Assembly (NCBI GenBank): GCA_949372755.1 | Contig: CASIBO010000006.1 | Coordinates: 304,781-368,780, forward strand | Reading direction: 5' to 3' | DNA: 64,000 bases | DNA from: UBA9926 sp018645765 | GTDB taxonomy: Bacteria; Pseudomonadota; Gammaproteobacteria; Pseudomonadales; Azotimanducaceae | In this document: piece after piece, positions 17,137 to 26,279 of the stretch | Numbering within the stretch: the first letter of the stretch is position 1 | How the letters are laid out: the number at the start of each line of letters is the position of its first letter | The notes under the pieces: generated by a model | Told to the model about the DNA's origin: nothing | Databases searched by the model: none | The model's input: only the letters and a program-made list of their open reading frames with translations | Translations under genes and position numbers: made by a program

Positions 17137-18255
17137 ATGGTCCAAGCAATTCTCTATGGTATTCCGATATCGCTCTACACGGGTCGGGCTCGCAGCTATC
17201 TCATTAAAGCCGGTATCGGTTACAAAGAAGTGTCGCCGATAGAGACGCGTTACCGCACTGAGATTGTGCCTGCCGCTGGCGGGAGAGCCGGTATGCCAAC
17301 GCTTGAAACCGAATCAGGCGAGGTGATCAGAGATGGCGCCGCGATCATCGACCACTATGAAGCGCTGAGCGGGAATCAATTCTCACCCAAGACACCCAAA
17401 CAACAGATACTGAGCCGGCTCTTTGACGTGATCGGCGCCGAAGGCATGCTTCGCCCCGCAATGCACTACCGATGGAATTTTCCAGAAGAAAATTTAGCGC
17501 TGCTCAAATTCCATTTTCAATCTGCGATACCAAGGGGCGCGGGGCGGGCAGAAAAAGCGGATAAAGCAACGAATCGAATGCGAGCGGCGGGCGTTGGTTT
17601 TGGCGTGGTGCCGGAGACTTTCAGCCTTGTGGAGGATCTTTATGGCGAATGGTTAATGCGGCTCAATGCACACTTTGCTGATTATCCATACCTGTTTGGC
17701 GGTAAACCTTCCATCGGTGACTTCGGCATGATTGCGCCGCTCTATGGTCACTTAGGGCGCGACCCAAAGCCCTTGGCGCTGATGCAGGCCAATGGCGTTC
17801 AATTGTATCGTTGGGTCGAACGCATGAACCGGCCGGAACTGGATATCGGCGAATTTGAAGATCAATCTGGCGACTACCTTTTGGAGGATGAAATCCCCGA
17901 CACACTGATTGCGCTGCTCAGTCAGATCGCAATCGACTTTGTGCCAGAAACAGTCGCTGCTGCTGCCTGCATTAATAACTGGATAGCGCAGCAAGACAGC
18001 TTATTGCCAGGCACCGAAGTGGCGAGGGGTGTCGGCCAAGCGCGGTTTGAATTGCGGGGTACAACGGTGACGGCGCTCGCTCAGCCCTATCGTTTTTATC
18101 TTCTGCAGCGTGTTCAGGATCTCTTTGAGTCGTTAGCGGGTAAAGAACTGCGGGACGTCACAGCGCTGTTCGACGCGTGTGATATGTCCGATCTGCTAAC
18201 CACAAAACTCAGTCGACGCATCGGTAGAGATCACAATCTTGAGGTCTGGCAGTAG
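17137..18255 (+). CDS. Extended glutathione S-transferase family protein
   Basis: A 372-residue protein with a GST-like N-terminal thioredoxin domain. ILYGIPISLYTGRARSYL replaces the usual S/C-P motif, then GMPTLETESGEVIRDGAAIIDHYE gives the cis-Pro loop and the glutathione-binding helix. A helical domain follows with YLFGGKPSIGDFGMIAPLYGHL, the conserved N-capping and hydrophobic staple segment. It is about 130 residues longer than a standard GST, with an unassigned C-terminal extension. The ATG at 17137 is preferred over a TTG five codons upstream. Its role is probably glutathione-dependent processing of a hydrophobic compound; a non-catalytic role is possible because no obvious catalytic Ser, Cys or Tyr is seen. 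Confidence 0.85.
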   Translation: MVQAILYGIPISLYTGRARSYLIKAGIGYKEVSPIETRYRTEIVPAAGGRAGMPTLETESGEVIRDGAAIIDHYEALSGNQFSPKTPKQQILSRLFDVIGAEGMLRPAMHYRWNFPEENLALLKFHFQSAIPRGAGRAEKADKATNRMRAAGVGFGVVPETFSLVEDLYGEWLMRLNAHFADYPYLFGGKPSIGDFGMIAPLYGHLGRDPKPLALMQANGVQLYRWVERMNRPELDIGEFEDQSGDYLLEDEIPDTLIALLSQIAIDFVPETVAAAACINNWIAQQDSLLPGTEVARGVGQARFELRGTTVTALAQPYRFYLLQRVQDLFESLAGKELRDVTALFDACDMSDLLTTKLSRRIGRDHNLEVWQ

Positions 18256-18314
18256 GTTTGTCTTGGGCAGAACCGAAGGCGGGATGTAGGCGTTATCCGC
18301 GCTTGCCGACGAGG

Positions 18315-18929
18315 TTAGCTGCAATAACCGTTCACGATCCACAATGGGTCTCCCGCCTGAGGGGAGCGATCCAGCGCTTGTATACCGGTTAGCCCACTTT
18401 TTTCCATATAGGTCGCAACAACCTGGCATCGGTCTGCAGGGGGTAGCACTTGGAAAGCGTGAATAGCCTTTGTGGGGAAAAGTCTGTGCGACATCGCAAC
18501 GATGCACTGCCCACCCGGTGCCAGGCAGCGACTGATCTCAGTCATGACTTCGATCGGTTTGATCAGATACTGAATGGAGACGGCGATTAACACCGCGTCA
18601 AAAGCATTGTTGGCAAACGGTAAGGTTGGGGTGCGGTTTAGATCTTGCACGCAATAATCATCAAGCCGCGGATTTGCTGCGAGTTCAGCCGCGTTCATGC
18701 CATGCCCTGAAACATGCGCGTAATCCACATCCTCCGGTAGATGAGAAATCCAGGACGACATGAGGTCAAGCACTCGAGTCCCGGATGCGACCTGCTCCCG
18801 ATAAAAGTCCGTCAGGCAGCTTATGGTCGCGTCGTCAATGTGCGTTACGAAACGCGGCTGGCTGTAAAAGTTTTCGTCCGCTGACTCGTCTGGGCGTTGA
18901 AAAAAGTGTTCTGGAAAGTCTGTGTTCAT
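18315..18929 (-). CDS. Class I SAM-dependent methyltransferase
   Basis: A 204-residue methyltransferase of the Methyltransf_11 type. Motif I is TRVLDLMSSWISHLPE, unusual in lacking the G-x-G-x-G. The acidic and motif IV segments are DLNRTPTLPFANNAFDAVLIAVSIQYL, then ISRCLAPGGQCIVAMSHRLFP. It is compact, with only a short substrate-binding addition. The start at 18929 (MNTDFP) is chosen over a TTG five codons upstream; neither has a clear ribosome site. It converges with the GST gene 59 bases away. The substrate is unknown. Confidence 0.85.
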   Translation of the reverse strand: MNTDFPEHFFQRPDESADENFYSQPRFVTHIDDATISCLTDFYREQVASGTRVLDLMSSWISHLPEDVDYAHVSGHGMNAAELAANPRLDDYCVQDLNRTPTLPFANNAFDAVLIAVSIQYLIKPIEVMTEISRCLAPGGQCIVAMSHRLFPTKAIHAFQVLPPADRCQVVATYMEKSGLTGIQALDRSPQAGDPLWIVNGYCS

Positions 18930-19226
18930 AGGGGTTGAGTCCAAGGTTCAGCCAATCGATCAATTGAAGTCGCAGCACGATTTGAAGCGGCACGATCAGA
19001 CGTTGAATCGGTTATTCATTTACGACGCGAGTGCGGCGTCTGGCTTCATAAAAGAAACTAGGGTAACGCTCGAGAGCGGGCAATGCACGATTTTCTTCAG
19101 CGCGCTGCGGATCACCTGTTCCTATTAGTTAAACATACCAACAGTAGGTGTCCCGGGTTGTGGTTTGTTGGTTGGAGGTCGATGATGGCTGGGATTGGGA
19201 TGACGATTTCTCATGGTCAGTTGTAA

Positions 19227-20129
19227 TTAAGCCGTGGCGCGGTTTTTTAGATAAGCATTAATTCTTTCAGCCGGCGCACCACGATTAAACCGATGGTCAC
19301 CGTGGGTATAGCCTGCAAGGCGCAGAAGATCGCTGTCAACACCTGCCGCCAGTAACGTTTCATGGAGGATAACGCTTTGTTCTACCGGCACGATTGGATC
19401 GGCTTCGCCGTGCAGAAAGAGGGTAGGCGGGCAAGCGCCCGTAAAGAGTCTTAGTGGCGAGGCTAAATTGGATTTCTCAGGTGCGCGTGTTATGGATTCC
19501 CCCAATAATTGTGTGACGGGGGAGTCTTCTGCGTAATAATCGAGCAGCCCATCAAAGTCTTTGGGAACGGATAGGAAGTCGGTTGGCGGGTATAAGGCTA
19601 AGACGCCGGTTACCTCTGTGGTTTCTTCAAGGTGTTCGCCCAGTTGGCCATTGAGTTGCTCATGATCCGAAGACACGCCCAGAATGCATGCCATATGGGC
19701 ACCAGCGGACATACCGGCGGCAATAAGCTTGTCAGGGTTTAGGCCTAAAGCACCAGCGTTCGCGCGAAGAAACCGGATTGCAGCCTTTGCCTCGTGGCAT
19801 TGAACCGGCCACTGAGCCACATCACTCAATGAGTAGCTAACGCTAACCAGGGCAAAGCCGCATTCTAGTTGTTCAGCGGCGATGCGCTCGACGGCCTTTC
19901 GGTCGCCCATTTTCCAAGCACCACCATGAAACCAGACGATCGTGGGCAGCGCTTCTTTAGCGTTAGATTTAGGCCGATAAATATCTAGCAGACGCTCAGT
20001 GCCCATACTGCGACAATAGCAGAGCGTCTCGGGTTCAAATTTTCTTAGGTAGGCGCGTCCCAACATGGCGCTGTAAACCATAATCGCGAGCAGCTTAAGA
20101 TTGCGGAAAAAATTAATAACAGATGTCAT
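19227..20129 (-). CDS. Membrane-anchored alpha/beta hydrolase (HSL/BD-FAE-like esterase)
   Basis: A 300-residue hydrolase. A hydrophobic segment at about residues 12-24 may anchor it. The oxyanion motif is VWFHGGAWKMGDR, the nucleophile elbow AAGMSAGAH places Ser141, the acid is in GEADPIVPVEQ and the His in GYTHGDHRF. This is the hormone-sensitive-lipase / carboxylesterase pattern. It probably hydrolyses short acyl esters. It is monocistronic and followed by a 280-base gap before a methyltransferase on the same strand. Confidence 0.9.
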   Translation of the reverse strand: MTSVINFFRNLKLLAIMVYSAMLGRAYLRKFEPETLCYCRSMGTERLLDIYRPKSNAKEALPTIVWFHGGAWKMGDRKAVERIAAEQLECGFALVSVSYSLSDVAQWPVQCHEAKAAIRFLRANAGALGLNPDKLIAAGMSAGAHMACILGVSSDHEQLNGQLGEHLEETTEVTGVLALYPPTDFLSVPKDFDGLLDYYAEDSPVTQLLGESITRAPEKSNLASPLRLFTGACPPTLFLHGEADPIVPVEQSVILHETLLAAGVDSDLLRLAGYTHGDHRFNRGAPAERINAYLKNRATA

Positions 20130-20303
20130 AAGCTGAAGAGGGTGCCTTAAGTTAATGGGCGCGAACGGGCATCCATTCTGAGCGAAAATCGGAAGTTTAA
20201 GATAGATGCCTTGGTCTGCGCTTGCAAGTCACCTGATGCTGAAGTCAGGTCCGTCGTTTAAATAACGGTATGATTGAGTTCCTGTTGCTTGCCTTTGGGC
20301 TTA

Positions 20304-20648
20304 TTAGACCCCTTTGGCGCGGCAGGTCGCGCTATACCTGCTGGATGCATCCGCATAAGTCAGATAGACCAATCCTGCAGTCGACGCACTGACTGCGCCA
20401 TTACCATCAATGTCTAACATCTCTTTAGGTGTCTCGAGATAGGCTTGAATCTATTCAGGCTTAGAAGGCTGGGCCTCTGCAGTCGTCGCGCCATTTATGA
20501 GGGCATCTCCCGAGAAACCAAACAAATAGCGAATCATTATCAGTCCATCGGTCAGAGCCTTTGCCTCACTGTCTTCGTCAACCTCGAGCGTAAAATAGGC
20601 TCTAGCAACGGATGTGCTTAAGTTGGCTATGAGCAGTACAAAAAGCAT
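20304..20648 (-). pseudogene. Decayed secreted dockerin-like protein
   Basis: The first 65 codons read as a signal peptide (MLFVLLIANLSTSVARA) followed directly by one dockerin-like EF-hand repeat (DGLIMIRYLFGFSGDALINGA). A TAG at codon 66 interrupts the frame. The same frame continues with IQAYLETPKEMLDIDGNG and a poorly preserved second repeat to a stop at 20304. The two-repeat layout matches the tails of the proteins at 59646 and 62214, so this looks like the N- and C-terminal remains of a larger secreted protein whose enzyme domain was deleted. It might still make a 65-residue secreted peptide. Confidence 0.7.
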
Positions 20649-20911
20649 CGTTTGTCTGATCGTAGAATCTCTTCAAAGTCGCTATTTGAATTAAAAAAAT
20701 ACTTTATCGCTTTCAAATGAATGCAGGTTCAAGCAGCAGTTTTGCTCAAGGCTAACTACTGCTCAGGCCTGAATGATGGGTTACTTTTTCAGTAATTGAA
20801 TTTATTCATTTCCTATTGATTCGAGCGTGGATCTGATTCAGGATTAAAAAGCGTTGCTCGGCGCCAGCTTAATGCGACGTCCAGACCTTACCCACAATAT
20901 CGAGGTGTAAA
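20649..20911. other. Divergent promoter region of the subtilase gene
   Basis: The 263 bases between the dockerin-like remnant and the subtilase gene are AT-rich (20690-20830) and should hold the subtilase promoter. The leader just upstream of the start reads ATATCGAGGTGTAA, with GAGGTG as a plausible ribosome site. Confidence 0.4.
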
Positions 20912-23002
20912 TTGAAAAAAGCGCTGTTATTTTCTGGATTAATCTTCGCGGCGACGATATTGCTCGCCACACCGACATTACAAGCCGGCGTCAAAGAACG
21001 CTACATTGTTCAGCACAACGGCAATTCTCGCGGCTTAAAGTTAGGACATGCCGTAAAGGCGCAGGGGCGGGGTTGGTTCGCGGTTGAGCTTGATGAAAAC
21101 GGTAAGAGTGCATTGCGCGGCAAGGCTGGTTTTATCGCCCTTGAGATCGACCCGAAACGCTTTCCCCTGTCGATATACAATGACAGTGTAGGCAGTCCAG
21201 ATGCCGAACAGGTTGTACCTTACGGCTATTACCAGTCCGAGGCAGATCAACTGACATTGCAACCCGGACAAAAGGTCTGCGTCATTGATTCCGGTATTGC
21301 CGGCTCGCCTGGTGAAACCGGTGGTTATAACCAGGACTTCAATTGGGCTGATATCTCTGGCGATGATGATTCTGGCACAGGCCGGTATGATGCCGACGGC
21401 GGGCCTCATGGCACGCACGTTGCTGGCACCATTGGCGCGGTAGACAATAACATTGGCGTCATCGGCATGGCGCCGGGTGTGCCGATGCACATTATCAAGG
21501 TGTTTAACGATGCCGGCTGGGGTTATTCGTCAGATCTGGCCCAAGCCGCTGAGCTGTGCGGGCGGGCGGGTGCGACGATTATCAGCATGAGCCTTGGTGG
21601 TGGCGGCGCCAACAACACAGAAGAAAATGCCTTTAACACCTTTACCGTGAATGGCGGTCTGGTTATCGCGGCTGCAGGTAATGACGGTAATAGCGTCCGC
21701 TCCTATCCGGCCGGCTATGCGTCGGTGATGATGGTCGGCGCGGTTGATGCAAACAACCTCGTTGCTGGCTTCTCTCAGTATCCGAGCAATGCCATAACCA
21801 CTGGCCGTGGGAAGAAGCGGGTAACCACAATCGATGATGGTTACGGGGTCGAAGTGACAGCGGGTGGTGTCGGCACCTTGTCAACGGTCCCATCAGGCGT
21901 GGGCGCCGGGGTCTCTCTGATCGTTGATGGCGCAAGCTACAGCGCCTCAGCCTTTGAGAATACCGGCGTGGCCTCGGGTGCACCCTACAATTTTGGTCTC
22001 GGTGACCAGGTTGATGGCGGCGCTTCTGGCAAAATTTGCATCATCGCGCGCGGCGGTATTTCTTTTGAGGATAAGGTCATTAATTGTGAGGCGTCGGGTG
22101 GCCTTGGCGCCATCATATACAACAATGAACCTGGCTTGCTGACTGGTACGTTGGGTACAACCGGGTCAACCTCGATTCCCACCGTGGGTGCGGCGCAAGA
22201 GAGCAGTGCTAGCCTGCTGGCAGCAGGCCAGGCGAGCATCGTCATCGGCGCCAGCGACTATGATTACTTTTCAGGGACATCAATGGCGACGCCAACCACC
22301 TCGGGGGTCGCAGCACTGGTATGGTCAAATCATCCGGGTTGCAGCAATGAGGAAATTCGTGACGCATTGAAGGCCACGGCAGAGGATCAGGGTACGGTAG
22401 GGCGGGACGATTACTATGGCTACGGCATCATCAAGGCCAAGGCCGCCAGCGACCTTTTGAGCGCGCAGGGTTGTGGCGGCACCCCGCCGCCGCCACCGCC
22501 AGGTAACAACAATCCAAGCGCGGCTATCAGTGAGACCTGCGCGCGACTAGCGTGTACTTTTGATGCCAGCGCAAGTTCCGATAGTGATGGCGCCATCAGC
22601 ATCTATCGCTGGGATTTTGGGGATGGGGATGCAACCGAGAGCACGTCGGCCGTTAGCAATCATACCTATTCTGAAGCTGGCACTTACACGGTCAACCTTA
22701 CGGTGACCGACAATGAGGGCGCCACAGGCACCCGCTCAAAGGACGTCACCGTCACTGATAGCACCGAACCACCGGCCAATATCACATTAACCGGCGAGCG
22801 AACCAACCGCGGGCGAACGGTGACGCTGCGTTGGAGCGGTGCGTCCGGTAGCAGCGTTGATGTATACATCAACGGCAGTTTGAACGGGCCAACAGCCAAT
22901 ACGGACGGGGCAAGCTATAGCGTCAATAAACGCCGCAGCTATACCTTTGAAATTTGCGAGACTAATTCAAGAGACCGCTGTTCAAGCCCACTTGTTCTGT
23001 AG
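20912..23002 (+). CDS. Secreted subtilisin-like serine protease (S8) with PA and PKD domains
   Basis: A 696-residue secreted protease. A Sec signal peptide (about 1-25, cleaved after LQA) is followed by a short propeptide. The S8 catalytic domain has Asp126 in VIDSGIAG, His166 in GPHGTHVAGT and Ser457 in FSGTSMATP. A protease-associated (PA) domain is inserted between His and Ser (about 310-445). A proline linker (TPPPPPPGNN) leads to a PKD domain (about 530-620; YRWDFGDGD, then TVTDNEGATG) and a final Ig/Fn3-like strand domain. It probably degrades extracellular protein. It does not carry the dockerin-like tail of other secreted proteins here. A GAGGTG lies just upstream of the TTG start, and a strong terminator follows. 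Confidence 0.95.
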   Translation: MKKALLFSGLIFAATILLATPTLQAGVKERYIVQHNGNSRGLKLGHAVKAQGRGWFAVELDENGKSALRGKAGFIALEIDPKRFPLSIYNDSVGSPDAEQVVPYGYYQSEADQLTLQPGQKVCVIDSGIAGSPGETGGYNQDFNWADISGDDDSGTGRYDADGGPHGTHVAGTIGAVDNNIGVIGMAPGVPMHIIKVFNDAGWGYSSDLAQAAELCGRAGATIISMSLGGGGANNTEENAFNTFTVNGGLVIAAAGNDGNSVRSYPAGYASVMMVGAVDANNLVAGFSQYPSNAITTGRGKKRVTTIDDGYGVEVTAGGVGTLSTVPSGVGAGVSLIVDGASYSASAFENTGVASGAPYNFGLGDQVDGGASGKICIIARGGISFEDKVINCEASGGLGAIIYNNEPGLLTGTLGTTGSTSIPTVGAAQESSASLLAAGQASIVIGASDYDYFSGTSMATPTTSGVAALVWSNHPGCSNEEIRDALKATAEDQGTVGRDDYYGYGIIKAKAASDLLSAQGCGGTPPPPPPGNNNPSAAISETCARLACTFDASASSDSDGAISIYRWDFGDGDATESTSAVSNHTYSEAGTYTVNLTVTDNEGATGTRSKDVTVTDSTEPPANITLTGERTNRGRTVTLRWSGASGSSVDVYINGSLNGPTANTDGASYSVNKRRSYTFEICETNSRDRCSSPLVL

Positions 23003-23014
23003 AAGACGAACATA

Positions 23015-23041
23015 AAAATGCCACGGGTCACGTGGCATTTT
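23015..23041. terminator. Strong bidirectional hairpin terminator
   Basis: AAAATGCCACG (23015-23025) and CGTGGCATTTT (23031-23041) form a perfect 11-bp stem with a 5-nt loop, ending in TTTT on the plus strand and beginning with AAAA. It lies 12 bases after the subtilase stop. Confidence 0.85.
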
Positions 23042-23154
23042 AACCCTTGGTGTGATGTTCGAAACGCAAGCATTGTTTTCTGAATCGCAAGTCGGTTGTG
23101 AAAAGGATCTGCCTTCGGCTAACCTTCGAACACTAACTTCCCGGAATTCAGATC

Positions 23155-24363
23155 ATGACGAAAGGCGTTGGCGGATCGACTGCAGTAATCGAACTTGCGA
23201 AACTTACCTCACAACGTAACCAGGCAGTTGCGATCGGTCTCGATGAATATCAACACCGTATCGACAAGGTGTGTGCGGTGATGCTGGCAACCGGCATCGA
23301 CGCCCTCTATCTGGATGCCACCACCAGTTTGCGCTATTTCACCGGTCTGCAATGTTATGCAAGCGAACGGCTGCACGGCGCTATCATTTCCGCCCGCGGC
23401 GAAGTGCGGTATGTGGTTCCTGCATTTGAGCAACAAAAAATCCTTGCCAGTCTGGTCGTCGAAGGCGATTTCGTGCTGTGGGAAGAACACGAGGATCCGA
23501 CGGCTGCGGTTGCCAGTGCAGCCATGAAATTTGCACCCCAAGCACGGTGTCAGCTTGCGATCGATTCACAGACGCCTTTTTACACCGCGAGCCGTTTGCA
23601 GACTTTCGATGTCAATTTAGTGATTAGCAACGCGGAAGAGTTGATTGCCAGCTGCCGACGGATTAAGTCCAGCGCCGAGCTCGCTTTGTTGACACAAGCC
23701 AAGGCTATTTCTCTGCGAGTTCAACAGGCCGTCGCAAAAATTCTGCGGCCGGGCATCGATACCCGCGAAGTGCAGTCCTTTATTGACAAGGCTCATATTG
23801 CCTGCGGTATGGATGGGCGCTCTACCTTCAAGATCGTGCTGTTCGGTGAAGCCACCGCTTATCCGCACGGCGTACCCTATCCACAGCAGCTAGCGGAGAA
23901 TGACATGGTCTTGATCGATATCGGCGGAACAGTGCATGGCTACAACTCCGACATCACCCGCAGCTATGTCCTGGGAGAGGCAAATGCACGTCAGCGCGAA
24001 ATCTGGGAGCTGGAGCAGAACGCCCAACTCGCGGCGTTCAACGCGGCTCAGGTGGGCGCACCCTGTTCGGCACCTGACCTTGCGGCACGCGCCGTGATTG
24101 AGGCCGCTGGCTTCGGTCCGGGCTACCAGGTACCGGGATTGCCGCATCGCACCGGCCACGGCGTCGGTCTTGATATCCATGAACACCCCTACATGGTCAA
24201 AGGCAATGACCTGCCGCTTGAACCTGGCATGTGCTTTTCAATAGAACCGATGATCTGCAGCTACGGCGAATTCGGTGTACGCCTCGAGGATCACGCTTAC
24301 ATCACCGCGGGAGGGCCGAAATGGTTTACCGAACCGAGTCGCTCGATGGATGACCCTTTGTAG
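23155..24363 (+). CDS. M24 family Xaa-Pro aminopeptidase-like metallopeptidase
   Basis: A 402-residue pita-bread-fold peptidase with a creatinase-like N-terminal domain (about 1-165). All five metal ligands of the M24 family are present: Asp255 and Asp266 in LIDIGGTVHGYNSD, His335 in HRTGHGVGLD, Glu364 in SIEPMI and Glu378 in VRLEDH. It has no signal peptide, so it is cytoplasmic. The likely role is hydrolysis of Xaa-Pro dipeptides or related amides. It is separated from the subtilase by a terminator, so it is an independent unit. Confidence 0.93.
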   Translation: MTKGVGGSTAVIELAKLTSQRNQAVAIGLDEYQHRIDKVCAVMLATGIDALYLDATTSLRYFTGLQCYASERLHGAIISARGEVRYVVPAFEQQKILASLVVEGDFVLWEEHEDPTAAVASAAMKFAPQARCQLAIDSQTPFYTASRLQTFDVNLVISNAEELIASCRRIKSSAELALLTQAKAISLRVQQAVAKILRPGIDTREVQSFIDKAHIACGMDGRSTFKIVLFGEATAYPHGVPYPQQLAENDMVLIDIGGTVHGYNSDITRSYVLGEANARQREIWELEQNAQLAAFNAAQVGAPCSAPDLAARAVIEAAGFGPGYQVPGLPHRTGHGVGLDIHEHPYMVKGNDLPLEPGMCFSIEPMICSYGEFGVRLEDHAYITAGGPKWFTEPSRSMDDPL

Positions 24364-24414
24364 CAAAACCAGTCGATACCGGTCGACAAGGCGTGCGTTG
24401 ACCCCTTTTTGCGG

Positions 24415-25830
24415 TTAGTCAATGATCGCTTGATAGGTTAAAAGCTGCATTAACTCGGCCACGGGGTAGGTGCCATCCGGCACTAATTGCGTATGGACCA
24501 GCATCACCAATTGCGCCTCATGATCTACCCAAAAATGGGTCGTAGCCGCGCCGCCCCAGGTGTAAGTGCCCTTTGATACCGGCAACCCATAGGTCGCAGG
24601 CTGGGTGACAACAGATCCCGCCACACCAAAACCCAAGCCCCATGCGCGTCCTTGTGGGGCGCCACCATACAACTCAACAACTTTCTTCAAGCTTGATAAC
24701 GGATCGTCGGGAAATATTGGCGGCAGATGATTCTGCATCATGAATTTGACAGTCTTGCTGCCCAGATAACGTCGACCTTCATACGCCCCCTGATTGGCCA
24801 GCATCTGTGCAAACTTTAAAAAATCCCCAACGGTGCCCACCAATCCAGTACCGCCAAAGGCAATAGCAGGAGGCCTGCGGTAATAGCTGTTGACGGCGTC
24901 ATCTATGGCCACCAATCCACCCTTTGGGTTCGGTACGTAACTGGTTGCAAAGCGCGATATTTTCCCCTCAGGCACATAGAAATCAGTATCCGACATGCCC
25001 AAAGGGTCAAACAGCCTTGACTTCATAAAGTCCCTATAGGTCTGCCCTGAGATGACTTCGATCAATCGGCCCAGCACGTCTATGCTGACACTGTAATGCC
25101 ATTCAGTGCCGGGTTGAGCAACCAGCGGCAGTTTGGCTGCTGTTTCACTCCACTCTTTCAGTGTGCCATGCCGCTCTGGGTCGTCCTCATCGCTCAGAAC
25201 AGAAAGCTTACCTGTTTGTGGATCAGTCTGAATAATGGGTGCTGATGACCCGTCGATAAATGCGTCGCGATATAGTTGCCCCACAGGTGTTGGGAACAAA
25301 CTGTACGTCATCCCAGAAGTGTGCGTAAGAAGATGATGAATCGTTATAGGACGTGCGGGTTCTGTTTGCATTTTGCCGTCTTTGGTACCTACATAAACGA
25401 CCATGTCTTTAAACTCAGGCAGATATTTAGCGATAGGGTCAGACAGCAAAAAATGACCCTCCTCAAACAACATCATTACCGCCGCTCCGGTGACCGGCTT
25501 GGTTTGAGAGTAAAGGCGGAAGATGGTGTCTTTTTCCATGGGCAACGACTTGGCCACATCGCGCATGCCATTTGTCTCGAAATGAACGACTTTGCCTCGT
25601 CGTGCAACCAGTGTCACCGTGCCAGGAATTTTACCCGCGTCGATTAAACGACGCATGCCAACGCCAATACGTTCAAGCCGTTCGCTCGACATGCCAACCG
25701 TTTCTGCTTTGACCACTTTAATTTCTGCAGCATTGCGAGGCGCACCCGATGCAAACAGGGTCATTCCAAACATAGCAACGACACCTGCCGCAGACCAAAA
25801 CGCGCGTGCTCGTTGGCTTTGTAGACTCAT
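24415..25830 (-). CDS. Exported beta-lactamase-fold serine hydrolase (class C-like esterase)
   Basis: A 471-residue exported protein of the beta-lactamase / EstB / LACTB family. An N-terminal hydrophobic segment (AAGVVAMFGMTLFASGA) serves as a signal. The nucleophile motif SQTK places Ser108 and Lys111, and HYSVSID supplies the Tyr246 of the YxN/YxV motif. LTHTSGMTY is the family's conserved helix. Such proteins usually hydrolyse esters rather than beta-lactams. It converges with the M24 gene (51-base gap). Confidence 0.9.
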   Translation of the reverse strand: MSLQSQRARAFWSAAGVVAMFGMTLFASGAPRNAAEIKVVKAETVGMSSERLERIGVGMRRLIDAGKIPGTVTLVARRGKVVHFETNGMRDVAKSLPMEKDTIFRLYSQTKPVTGAAVMMLFEEGHFLLSDPIAKYLPEFKDMVVYVGTKDGKMQTEPARPITIHHLLTHTSGMTYSLFPTPVGQLYRDAFIDGSSAPIIQTDPQTGKLSVLSDEDDPERHGTLKEWSETAAKLPLVAQPGTEWHYSVSIDVLGRLIEVISGQTYRDFMKSRLFDPLGMSDTDFYVPEGKISRFATSYVPNPKGGLVAIDDAVNSYYRRPPAIAFGGTGLVGTVGDFLKFAQMLANQGAYEGRRYLGSKTVKFMMQNHLPPIFPDDPLSSLKKVVELYGGAPQGRAWGLGFGVAGSVVTQPATYGLPVSKGTYTWGGAATTHFWVDHEAQLVMLVHTQLVPDGTYPVAELMQLLTYQAIID

Positions 25831-26064
25831 GCTCGTTTTTCCATAAGCTAAATTGATTCTAAAGTGGGCTCAGTTTACGCAGATTTTTGTTAACAAACCC
25901 GAAAAATGCAGCAACGACCCCTCCCTTTATTGGCGTACTTAGCGCGCGCGGGCTCGTTTATAACGAAAGTACCGATGCAGGTGTCGCAGACTGTGGCGCC
26001 AACAAGAATTAAAGCGTTTTGCACCCTTCGCCGGATGAAGCAGTCGCTCGATCTCTGCAAGGTA

Positions 26065-26195
26065 ATTCCAAAAGGTTTGAGGTGCTCTTGATCAATGATC
26101 GCTTGGAACTGCTCAATTGGCACATTGCCTAGTAATTGTTCCGTCTCAAAGCGCTCTTTGAGTTCATGCCGAAGCGCCTGACGAGCGGGGGTATA
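26065..26195 (-). pseudogene. Remnant B1 of a decayed small-protein family
   Basis: The minus strand reads about 44 codons from YTPARQALRHELKERFETE to QAIIDQEHLKPFGI. This matches, with many substitutions, the middle of the better-preserved copy at 42975-43229 (KPSAREQLWQEITGFLE, then NIDEEHITAFGI). The frame is open but has no start or family-like ends, and the DNA on either side does not continue the match. Other copies lie near 34.8, 43, 47.9 and 59.5 kb. Function is unknown. Confidence 0.5.
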
Positions 26196-26279
26196 GACAG
26201 ACTAGCGATCTAGACATATGTCCAGTACTTCTTACAATGGCCAAAGTAAAAAACCACTTCTATCAAACAGGTACATCCC

